Assembly (NCBI GenBank): GCA_035628505.1
Contig: DASPJR010000094.1
Location: 1 to 18,326 of the forward strand
Reading direction: 5' to 3'
From: DASPJR01 sp035628505
GTDB lineage: Bacteria > Planctomycetota > SZUA-567 > H5-PLA8
DNA length: 18,326 bases
Below are positions 1 through 7,700 of this stretch, one piece after another. Under the pieces are notes generated by a model. It saw only the letters and a list, made by a program, of their open reading frames with translations, was not told the DNA's origin and did not search any database. Numbering within the stretch: position 1 is the stretch's first letter; each line of letters opens with the position of its first letter. The position numbers and the translations under genes were made by a program.

Positions 1-77
1 GGCCGAAGCCGAGTGAAGCTCCCGCCGCGCAGAATGCGAACAGTGTTTCCGCGCCTGCGGCATTGGCTGGCAAATGA
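1..77 (+). CDS. 3' end of an upstream gene, product unknown
   Basis: The reading frame that starts at base 3 is open from the window edge to a TGA at 75-77. It encodes about 24 residues rich in Ala, Pro, Ser and Asn, ending ALAGK, which looks like a disordered C-terminal tail. Its stop overlaps the ATG of the next gene as ATGA (74-77), a common arrangement for translationally coupled genes. That overlap is the main reason to call it. Too little is present to name a product. The frame could be open by chance, because it is short and the DNA is GC-rich. Confidence 0.45.
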   Translation, partial: PKPSEAPAAQNANSVSAPAALAGK

Positions 78-943
78 ATGCGCATACAAAAATCTGGACC
101 GATGCAGGCGGCATGCGGCACGATCCGCAGGAGGCGCCGAAGCGCCAGCGCGTTGTCTCGCTTGTGCCGAGCCTCACCGAGACGCTCTGCGCGGTGGGCG
201 GACAGCCGCGGCTGGTAGGGTGCACGGCCTTCTGCATTCATCCACCGGGACTACTGAAGAATCCAGCGATCACGGTCGTCGGCGGAACAAAAACGGTTCT
301 GCGCGACAAACTTCTGGCGCTCAAGCCTGATCTGCTACTACTCAACCTCGAAGAGAACACGCTCGAGGACATCGATTATTTCAAGTCACGCGTCGAATGT
401 TACGTCAATGGCGTCAAAACCGTTCAGCACGGCATCAACACTATTCGCGAGCTCGGTTCGCTGATCGGCACAGACAGTTTTGCCGAGCCGCTCGCACGCC
501 GCGCGGAAGAGACACTCGCGGCCGTGCGCGCGCAGGTGGCTGCACTCAATACGGCGCCTCCGAAACTGTTTTACGCCATCTGGCGTGAGCCCTGGATGAC
601 GATCAATGCCGACACCTTCATCCACGATCATCTGAAGATCTGCGGCGCACAGCCGCTTTTTGGCGAAAAGGCCTCGCGCTATCCGGAGGTCACTCTGGAG
701 GAGCTGGAAGCCGCCGCGCCTGAGATTGTCTGGCTGCCCTCCGAGCCCTACGTCTTCAAGCAGAAACATGTGGAAGAAATCCGGAAACTCTCGAGTCTGC
801 CGGCGTCACAAAATGGCCGCATCGAACTGGTCAATGGCGATAACGTGTGCTGGTTTGGCGTACGACAGATTGAAGGCTTGGCGTATACTTTCGCCAGCCT
901 CTGGAAAACCGAAGGACTGAATGAGCACACTGGCCGTCACTGA
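74..943 (+). CDS. BtuF-like periplasmic-binding-fold protein (helical-backbone metal receptor family), no signal peptide
   Basis: The 289-residue protein has the helical-backbone metal receptor fold pattern of BtuF and related cobalamin/siderophore-binding proteins. The first lobe begins RVVSLVPSLTETLCAVG (26-42) followed by LVGCTAFCIHP (48-58). A VGGTK segment (69-73) and KPDLLLLNLEEN (84-95) follow. A long connecting helix spans about 118-158. The second lobe includes YAIWREPWM (167-175), DTFIHDHLKICG (180-191) and RYPEVTLEEL (202-211). In classic BtuF this fold delivers vitamin B12 to an ABC importer in the periplasm. Here the N-terminus is polar and charged with no hydrophobic stretch, so the mature protein is probably cytoplasmic or the start is wrong. 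No BtuC or BtuD partner is visible. The start at 74 fits the ATGA overlap with the upstream frame; ATG at 113 (Met14) is an alternative. The ligand is unproven. Confidence 0.82.
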   Translation: MNAHTKIWTDAGGMRHDPQEAPKRQRVVSLVPSLTETLCAVGGQPRLVGCTAFCIHPPGLLKNPAITVVGGTKTVLRDKLLALKPDLLLLNLEENTLEDIDYFKSRVECYVNGVKTVQHGINTIRELGSLIGTDSFAEPLARRAEETLAAVRAQVAALNTAPPKLFYAIWREPWMTINADTFIHDHLKICGAQPLFGEKASRYPEVTLEELEAAAPEIVWLPSEPYVFKQKHVEEIRKLSSLPASQNGRIELVNGDNVCWFGVRQIEGLAYTFASLWKTEGLNEHTGRH

Positions 944-2534
944 TTCTTCCAACACTGCCTCGCGCGGCACACTCACGCTCGCCGGTTCGCTCGCGGCCGC
1001 CGCCTGGCTGCTGTGCGGAGCGCTCTCGTCGTCAAAACAGAGCGCCGTCGAAACAGTGAACGCCGCGGCGCTTCTTGCAGCGCTCGGAGCGACCTACGTG
1101 TTCTGGCGCTCGCCGCACCAGATGGCGCAAAGCGCCGGAGCACGACTCTGGCTGAGCGCGCTGTTTCTTTTTGCAGCGCTGCAGGTCTCGCCTTTTTTCC
1201 AGCGCGCCACGACGGTTCAACCGCAGATGACTTCCGTGCTGAAGCTGGCGGCCTTTGCTCCGTTCTTTTGCAGCGTGCTTCTCTGGATTTGCGCACGTAT
1301 GGCGCGAAACAATGACATACGCGAGAACGCTGGCGCGCAGCCAGGCCTTGCCGGCCAGACGGAGCTCCTTCTTTCCCGGCCGGCAGTTCGCTTGAATCTT
1401 CTGGCGATTTCGGTTCTTCTGGCCGGCGCGGGACTGGGATTGAGCGGGCTTCCGCTGCGAGCGATCTCGGCGCGCGCGGCAGTCATCGCGGCCTTGATGC
1501 TGGCAGTGCAGCCGCTGCTGCAAGTGTGCGCGCTGGCGCAGAGCGTTCGAGTTCTTCTTCTTGCGATGGCTCTCTCGCTGGCAGCGTGCACGATCAGCGG
1601 CGCTCTGCGTTATTCTGAAATGAATTCCAAGATTGCACTGGCAACAGCGGCGCTTGAAAAGGACGGCGTCGAAGAGGCAAACAAGCTCTATGCCGAGGCC
1701 GCCGGGCTGAACGCGACAATCAGTTCGCAAAGCGCCGCGCTCAAAATGGAAACGGCCTGGGCGCTGTATTACGAACGCAAGGAAAACTTCGAGCAGTCAC
1801 TCGTACACTGGCGGCGTATCGCTGAAGCACGCGGTGTTGCGCCCGAGACCATGCTGCAGATCCGCCGCGTGCTCTGTAAGCAGGGCGACAGCCTCACGGC
1901 GTGGCGGCGCATGATTTACTTTGGATTCCCGGCCATTCGCGATCCTGAAATCGCGCCCGGCATTCGCCAGCTCGGCGACAAGCCCAATAGCGATCTGCGC
2001 GCGAAGCTTCTGGCTGCGTTCCTGGCGTGGGAAGAAAACGAGCCGGAAGCCGAGCGGCGCCGGCGCCTGGAAGAAGTCCGCAAGTTACTTCCGAACGAAC
2101 CGAGCGCCTGCGCGCTGCTGCGGCGCATGGGCGTGCAGGTGCCTGAAGGGCCGATGTGGCTGCCGGGCGAACTGATCGTAGGAAAAAAGCTGACCTCGCG
2201 CTCTCTGCTTGGATCCATCGATGAGCTCGGCGAAGTTGATACCGTGGTGGTGCTGGACGAGGGCAACTGGGAGCTGGCTTTGAACGCGCGCGGCACCCCG
2301 CTGCATCAGATCTGGCCCATCGTTCGAGTGGAACTCAACGGGCACCTGGTTTCCGAAACCCAGGTAACGCACGCCGAAGACCGCGACGTCCCGTTTACCT
2401 TCAAAGTTCACCGCGGCGATATCTATCATGTGAAGATCATTTTTAAAAACATGCAGGAAGTTCTGGAAAAAGGCAGCTTCACGCGCCGCGGCCTCACTAT
2501 CAATGGACTGACCTTCCGCCGCTCGAAGCCGTAA
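921..2534 (+). CDS. Multi-pass membrane protein with TPR-like helical region and C-terminal beta (possibly carbohydrate-binding) domain
   Basis: The 537-residue protein has three parts. About seven hydrophobic segments lie at roughly 18-36, 43-62, 75-93, 104-127, 157-178, 182-205 and 208-230. A soluble alpha-helical stretch follows (about 235-405), with TPR-like features such as the helix around ALEKDGVEEANKLYAEAAGL (244-263) and a second helix pair near 273-302. The last 125 residues look like a beta sandwich. They contain WELALNARGTP (450-460), IWPIVRVELNG (464-474) and FTFKVHRGDIYHVKIIFKN (492-510). This resembles the C-terminal beta module I know from polysaccharide-related proteins with a LxARGTP...WPxxxVxLxG pattern, possibly a carbohydrate-binding fold. 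The start overlaps the previous gene by 23 bp, with GGA about 7 bases upstream. The glycosyltransferase begins 4 bp after the stop. A role in surface-glycan assembly is inference from that neighbour and the C-terminal domain; no enzyme motif is visible. Confidence 0.75.
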   Translation: MSTLAVTDSSNTASRGTLTLAGSLAAAAWLLCGALSSSKQSAVETVNAAALLAALGATYVFWRSPHQMAQSAGARLWLSALFLFAALQVSPFFQRATTVQPQMTSVLKLAAFAPFFCSVLLWICARMARNNDIRENAGAQPGLAGQTELLLSRPAVRLNLLAISVLLAGAGLGLSGLPLRAISARAAVIAALMLAVQPLLQVCALAQSVRVLLLAMALSLAACTISGALRYSEMNSKIALATAALEKDGVEEANKLYAEAAGLNATISSQSAALKMETAWALYYERKENFEQSLVHWRRIAEARGVAPETMLQIRRVLCKQGDSLTAWRRMIYFGFPAIRDPEIAPGIRQLGDKPNSDLRAKLLAAFLAWEENEPEAERRRRLEEVRKLLPNEPSACALLRRMGVQVPEGPMWLPGELIVGKKLTSRSLLGSIDELGEVDTVVVLDEGNWELALNARGTPLHQIWPIVRVELNGHLVSETQVTHAEDRDVPFTFKVHRGDIYHVKIIFKNMQEVLEKGSFTRRGLTINGLTFRRSKP

Positions 2535-2538
2535 CCTG

Positions 2539-3660
2539 ATGAGCCCACAACGCAAACTTCGACTTCTGGTGATCGGCCCGACGCCGCCGCCTTACCACGG
2601 GGTCGCCACGTTCATCCGCGATCTGCTGAACACGTCCTCGTCAAAAGTTGAGCTGCTGCACGTGGATACCTCCGATCGCCGCGACGCCGAAAACATTGGC
2701 CGCTGGGACGGCGAAAACCTGCGCATCGGCTTCAGCAATCTTGCGGAGCTCGCAGCGCGCCTGGTCCGCGAAAACATTGACTGTGTGTATGTGCCGATTT
2801 CGCAGAACATTCCCGCGTTCGCGCGCGATGCGCTGTTTATTCTGGAAGCGCGCGCACGAGGCTGCCGCGTGGTTGTTCAACTGCACGGCGGCTATTTTCG
2901 CACGCTCTATGATCAGGCACCCGCGGCGTTTCAATCCCTGGCTCGCGCGGCGCTGAACAGCGCGGCGGCAGTAATCGTGCTGGGTGAAGGCTTTCGTCCG
3001 ATTTTTTCCGGCATCGTGCCAGAGTCGCGGATTCACGTGGTTGAGAACGGCGTGCCTGATTCCGGCGCGTGGGCACTGCGCCAAAATAATCGATCAGAAA
3101 TTCCGCGCGTGCTGTACATGAGCACGCTCACGCGAACCAAGGGGATTCTCGATCTGATCGAAGCCGTGGCGCTGGTGCGCGAGAAGCAGCCGCTCCAGTT
3201 GCGCATCGCTGGCGCGTGGGCAGATGCGGAGATCGAACGTGACGGGCGTCTGCTGATTGAAAATCTAAAAATGCAGGAGTTCATCGAATTTGCCGGAACC
3301 GTCGACGGCGCTTCGAAGACGGCGTTCCTGTCCGCGGGCGAAGTGTTTTGCCTTCCGACACGCTATGCCTACGAAGGCCAACCACTTGTTTTACTCGAAG
3401 CGATGGCCGCCGGGCTTCCGGTTGTTTCAACGCGTCACGGCGTAATCGGTTCAACGGTCGTTGATGGCCAAACAGGTTTGCTGCTGCCGAAAGAATTTCA
3501 GCCGCGGGAGCTTGCCGCCTCGATCGAAGCACTCCTTCAGGATGAATCACGGCGCACGAGTATGGGCGAGGCGGCGCGGCAGCGTTATCTGCAAAATTAC
3601 ACGCTTGAATCGTGCCACGGCCGTCTGCTGGATCTGGTCGCACAGGTGTGCGACGCTTAA
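2539..3660 (+). CDS. Glycosyltransferase family 4 (GT-B fold)
   Basis: The 373-residue length and pattern are typical of retaining GT4 enzymes that transfer a sugar from a nucleotide-sugar donor. The N-terminal acceptor lobe starts LLVIGPTPPPYHGVATFI (9-26), with the usual proline/glycine loop, and contains VVQLHGGYF near 112-120. The C-terminal donor lobe has an RVLYMSTLTRTKGILDLIEA segment and the EGQPLVLLE signature. In that EX7E motif, Glu279 and Glu287 are expected to contact the donor. The motif is followed by AMAAGLPVVSTRHGV, also typical. No transmembrane segment is seen, so the enzyme probably works at the cytoplasmic face of the membrane. The gene lies 4 bp behind the membrane/TPR gene, which suggests a common pathway. 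Donor and acceptor cannot be deduced. The family call is firm. Confidence 0.93.
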   Translation: MSPQRKLRLLVIGPTPPPYHGVATFIRDLLNTSSSKVELLHVDTSDRRDAENIGRWDGENLRIGFSNLAELAARLVRENIDCVYVPISQNIPAFARDALFILEARARGCRVVVQLHGGYFRTLYDQAPAAFQSLARAALNSAAAVIVLGEGFRPIFSGIVPESRIHVVENGVPDSGAWALRQNNRSEIPRVLYMSTLTRTKGILDLIEAVALVREKQPLQLRIAGAWADAEIERDGRLLIENLKMQEFIEFAGTVDGASKTAFLSAGEVFCLPTRYAYEGQPLVLLEAMAAGLPVVSTRHGVIGSTVVDGQTGLLLPKEFQPRELAASIEALLQDESRRTSMGEAARQRYLQNYTLESCHGRLLDLVAQVCDA

Positions 3661-3687
3661 GCGCTTTCGTCTGGAAAACAAACCGTG

Positions 3688-4551
3688 TCAGGATTGCCGG
3701 CTGCGCAGGCGTTCAGCTATCTGCGCCAGGCTCTCACTGTCGCGCACTTCGGCGACTGCGCCCCACTCATCAGTATTCACGTCCTGAACGCGCTGGATGT
3801 TTTGGAGCAGCCAGTCATCGAATTTCGTAGCCGCAGGGAGCGCAGCAACTTCGCGCGCTGCTTCGAAGCTCATCAGCACGGGGTAGCCGCGGACACCATT
3901 GTGTACCGCCTGGGCGAAGGAGCGCGCTTTGGGACCTTTGTCCGCGCCCTCACGTCCGAAGGCCTCGACGATCTGCGCCTGCAGATTGACTGTGATTGCG
4001 GGCCTGTCACCGCGGAACAGGATCACCCCGTTGCGGTCAAAGGACCGCGCGAGGCCGCGCAGTTTCACATCCTTGCTGTCGCGATGCTTTGCCCAGTCTG
4101 CCTTCTTTTTCGCGCCGCGATGCGTACCGTTGCTCTTGCGACCCGAAATTGGAGCAGGCGCCTCCTCGTCGTCCTCATCGTCTTCATCATCCGTGAAGCG
4201 CGCGGAAGCCGCGGCCCTGGCTTTTTCCCAGCGCTCGCGAAAGGAATCGGCAAAGTTCAAGCCGTCGATTATGGGCGCGTGAACACCTGCCTTCGGGTTT
4301 GCCACCTTTAAGGGGTGGATAGCGAAGCCGTGGAGATGCTCTTGTGCGCGGTCGAAGTACTCCACTAAGGAGGCGACGACTGTGCCGGCAAAAGGCCCCC
4401 GGACGACAGTGCTGACAACCTGCTCAATAACTGACTTTCCCGGAGCGAGCTCGGAAAAGTAGGACGGTTTATCCTGAAGGTTGGCGGCAAGACGGTCGAG
4501 AATCACTAATGCGACAATCATGATTAAGAAATCCGAAAAATCGAAGTACAC
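3688..4551 (-). CDS. Hypothetical protein with hydrophobic N-terminus and acidic/basic central linker
   Basis: I do not recognise this 287-residue protein. It starts with GTG at 4551; an in-frame ATG at 4521 (Met11) is an alternative, and neither has a clear Shine-Dalgarno sequence. The N-terminus has one hydrophobic stretch, FLIMIVALVILDRLAA (residues 8-23), which could be a membrane anchor or an amphipathic helix. The middle carries a run of Asp/Glu (DDEDDEDDEE) followed by a Lys/Arg-rich stretch (RKSNGTHRGAKKKADWAKHR), probably a disordered linker. The last 120 residues look globular, with segments such as DRPAITVNLQAQIVEAFGRE and KFDDWLLQNIQRVQDV. It is the only minus-strand gene here, converging on the glycosyltransferase gene 27 bp away and diverging from the giant gene. 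The plus-strand frames over the same interval give Arg/Ser-rich low-quality translations, so this strand is preferred. Confidence 0.65.
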   Translation of the reverse strand: MYFDFSDFLIMIVALVILDRLAANLQDKPSYFSELAPGKSVIEQVVSTVVRGPFAGTVVASLVEYFDRAQEHLHGFAIHPLKVANPKAGVHAPIIDGLNFADSFRERWEKARAAASARFTDDEDDEDDEEAPAPISGRKSNGTHRGAKKKADWAKHRDSKDVKLRGLARSFDRNGVILFRGDRPAITVNLQAQIVEAFGREGADKGPKARSFAQAVHNGVRGYPVLMSFEAAREVAALPAATKFDDWLLQNIQRVQDVNTDEWGAVAEVRDSESLAQIAERLRSRQS

Positions 4552-4598
4552 TTCTGACCCGCCTAGAACACTAACATTTAGGCACCACTACGGACATG

Positions 4599-4639
4599 GA
4601 CAATTCTGTGAAATTCGCTGGACATCTTGCGGAATTGTC
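4599..4639. promoter_or_regulatory. Inverted repeat GACAATTC / GAATTGTC, candidate operator
   Basis: GACAATTC at 4599-4606 is matched perfectly by GAATTGTC at 4632-4639, with a 25-bp spacer. Half-site centres are about 33 bp apart, roughly three helical turns, so two dimer sites or one looped site are possible. It lies mid-way in the divergent region. An 8-bp match of this kind can arise by chance, so this is a candidate only. Confidence 0.3.
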
Positions 4640-4701
4640 GTATGCACATAGTGACACCAACACAGATGTAAGTACAGTCGTACCGGGGGGTTTCGGCTGA
4701 G

Positions 4702-4725
4702 CTGCTCATAGGTAGCAGGAAAGGG
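4702..4725 (+). promoter_or_regulatory. Shine-Dalgarno region of giant gene with small hairpin
   Basis: AGGAAAGGG (4717-4725) lies 7 bases before the ATG at 4733 and is a good ribosome binding site that supports this start. Just upstream, CTGCT (4702-4706) can pair with AGCAG (4714-4718), so a 5-bp stem touches the first bases of the Shine-Dalgarno sequence. The hairpin is weak and any control role is speculative. Confidence 0.5.
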
Positions 4726-4732
4726 TAGAACC

Positions 4733-7700
4733 ATGCCAACCGCTTCGCGCTCGTGGATTTTCGTAGCCACGCTTGGCGCTTTGTTCGTGTCGTGCAGTCT
4801 ATATTGTACACGAATAACGCCACAGGCTCGTCCTCTGGCTCTGGCCAGCACTCCGCTCCCTCATGCCCTGACTTCCACCCCGGATAGCCGTAAAAACGCC
4901 CTAGACGCGCAGACGCGTAAGCAGATCCAGGATGCCGTGGGCGTGATGCCGCTGAGCTTCGAGCCCAACCGTGGCCAGACGCAGTCGGACATCAAATTCC
5001 TTTCGCGCGGTGATGGTTATACCTTCTACGTGACCCCCACCGACGCCGTAATGCTCCTGCGTAATGGAAAGCGCGGCACGCGGCAGGGGGCGGCCTTGCG
5101 CTGGTCGCTGATGGATGCCAATCCGAATGCACCGATGCAGGGAATCGATCAGCTCCCCGGCACCAGCAATTACTTCAAAGGTGATCAGGAAATTGCGGGG
5201 ATTCCCAATTACACGCGCCTGCGGTCCGAGGGTGTTTACCCGGGCATCGACATGGTTTTCTACGGCAATAACCGGCAGCTCGAATACGACTTCGTCGTCG
5301 CTCCCGGCGCCGATCCGGCTACTATCCGAATGGCCGTGGACGGCGCAGACGACGTTCGCCTTGACGTAAACGGTGACCTGCTCTTCGCGTTCAACGGAGG
5401 AATCGTGCGCCAGAAGGCGCCCGTGATCTTCCAGGAAATCGACGGAAAGCGTCGCGAGATCAATGGACACTTCATTCTCTCCAGCGAACCGTGCGACGGT
5501 TCGGCCACGCGCTACATCAGTTTCGGCATTGCCGATTACGACGAAAGCCGGCCGCTGATCATTGATCCGGTGCTGGTGTTCTCGACGATCTTTGGCGACA
5601 AACCGAACGTACCGGCAGGCACATCCGATCACAGCGGTGACGAAGCTGGAAACGGAATCACGGTGGATAGCACCGGCAATATTTATATCACGGGCTACAC
5701 CAATTCCGTTGAATTCCCGCTGCAATCGCCGATTCTGACGAAGACGGATAACGCTCACAACGGCAACCGCAATTCGCATCCGGAATTCGACTACGATGCC
5801 TTTGTCGTGAAATTCAATCCGGATATTTCCGCGCTGATCTTTTCCACGTATCTGTGCAATTACACCGGCTCCTTCCTGGACCCCGTCACGCATCTCAATG
5901 ACGATACGGGCATCGCCATCGTGGTTAATTCACTGAACGAGCCGTACATCTGCGGAAACACATTCTCGTCCGATTTCCCTGTCAAGAATGCCATTTCAAC
6001 GTACTCTGGAAACGGTGACGTCTTCCTGACGAAGCTCGCGGCCACCGGCCAGAACATCATCTTTTCAACGTACCTGGGCGGCTCCAGCCTCGATACGGTC
6101 AGCGGGATGAGCATCGACCCGAATAGCAACATCTACCTGACCGGAAGCACGGCCTCTACCGACTTCCGCCTTGCCAATGCGCTGCAGACGGTTAATGGAG
6201 GTGGCACGGACGCGTTTGTGTGCAAATTCCGGAACGACGGCGCGGTGCTGCTCTACAGCACCTACATTGGCGGCGGCGGCGACGACGTGGGCATGGGGGT
6301 GGCCTGCGACGCGTCGGGGAACGCTTACGTGACAGGCGGTACGCGTTCGACCAATTTCCCGCTGGCGCAGCCCTTCCAGATCCTGAAAGGCTCCGGCAGC
6401 GATGCGTTCATCAGCAAAGTGAACCCAACAGGCACGTTGATGGTTTATTCCACCTATCTCGGCGGCGACGGCGATGATCAGGCCAACGGCATCGCACTGG
6501 ATTCTAGCGGCTACGTCTACGTGGCAGGTTTCACGACCTCGTCGAATTTCCCCACGGTCTCTCCCACGATTCTGCCCGTGCAGGACAGGAACAACGGTGG
6601 CCGCGACGCCTTCGTCTCGAAGCTCGATCCGTTTGGCAGGTCGTTGATTTTCTCAACGTACCTGGGCGGCAGCGGCAATGATGAAGCTAAAACGATTGCA
6701 GTCGACGCCCGCAGCGCGGTTTACATCGCGGGAGTCACCGATTCGCAGGAAGGCAACGGCCAGAAAGGCTTCCCGCTGGCTCCGGCGACTAACACCCTGC
6801 AGCCTGGTAAAGCTGGCGGCAGAGACGGCTTCCTCGCCAAGTTCAACCCGACCGGAGTCCCTCTGGTCTACTCAACGTACTATGGTTCGAACCAGCATAT
6901 TTTCAAGACCGATCTCAACTATTATCTGAATCCAGGCGGAGATCAGATTCTCGACCTGACGAATCCCAATGCGGGCCCCTTCCCTACTGATGACGAAGTG
7001 CGCTCCATTTTTGTCGACAATAACGGCAACGCGTACGTTACCGGGCTGACCAACGGCGGCTTCTACGCAACCTTTGGCGCCTACTCAACGGTGGCTCCGC
7101 ATGTGCCGACCGCGGGCGAAGACTTCCCTGCACCTTTCGTCGATTTCGATGTTCTTCTCGACGGCACGCAGATCAAATTGCCGGCCGAAGCGCCGGGTTC
7201 GGGCGGTTCGCGGCGCGATTTGACAGACGTCTACGTGTCGAAGATTCTCGATGCCAGCCCGATCATTACCAGCGCGCAGACAGCGCGCGGCACGCTCTCG
7301 GCGAACTTCAGCTACCGCATCACCGCGACCAACAACCCGGACCGCTTCAACGCAGCCGGACTGCCGGCCGGCCTGACCATCAGCACCTCCGACGGCCAGA
7401 TCTCCGGCATTCCGCAGATCACCGGAAACTTCAGGGTGGTGTTGACCGCCAGTAATGCCAGCGGCACCGGCGCCCAGATCCTTTTCCTCAACATCAGCTC
7501 GCTGCCGCCGCAGATCCAGCCGCCGCTCACGGCCACCGGCCGCGTGGGCGACGTCTTCCAGTACACCATTACCGCGCTCCGGGAGCCGGGCAGCTTTACG
7601 GCATCCAATCTGCCCTCAGGGCTTAATCTTGACTCCATCACGGGTTTGATTTCAGGCGTTCCGACACTGGAAGGCCAGTTCCAGATTCCAATCACCGCCA

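Larger units (their letters stand above)
4552..4732. promoter_or_regulatory. Divergent intergenic region between orphan gene and giant gene
   Basis: These 181 bp separate two genes read outward and should hold the promoters of both. The stretch is visibly richer in A/T than its flanks. I could not pick a convincing sigma-70 -35/-10 pair in either direction. It contains an 8-bp inverted repeat (4599-4606 and 4632-4639) and a small hairpin (4702-4718) close to the giant gene's ribosome binding site. Confidence 0.5.

Noticed and set aside
1032..1730. 232-codon minus-strand frame
   Set aside because: It is opposite the transmembrane part of the 921-2534 gene; the translation is Arg/Gln/Cys-rich, typical of antisense of hydrophobic segments.
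3661..3687. Terminator between the convergent genes
   Set aside because: No stem followed by a T run is visible in this 27-bp gap.
3685..4311. Plus-strand open frames of 208 and 127 codons over the orphan gene
   Set aside because: They lie opposite a longer minus-strand frame. Their translations contain long Ser runs and Arg/Cys-rich low-quality sequence that mirror the acidic codon run of the minus-strand gene.
4795..4806. Lipoprotein signal in the giant protein (cysteines near residues 21-25)
   Set aside because: Residues before the cysteines (FVSC, SLYC) fit the lipobox poorly; an ordinary signal peptide is a safer reading.
4901..5893. 330-codon minus-strand frame inside the giant gene
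   Set aside because: It is antisense to the well-recognised DUF7948-type and first SBBP regions. Long antisense frames are expected in GC-rich coding DNA.
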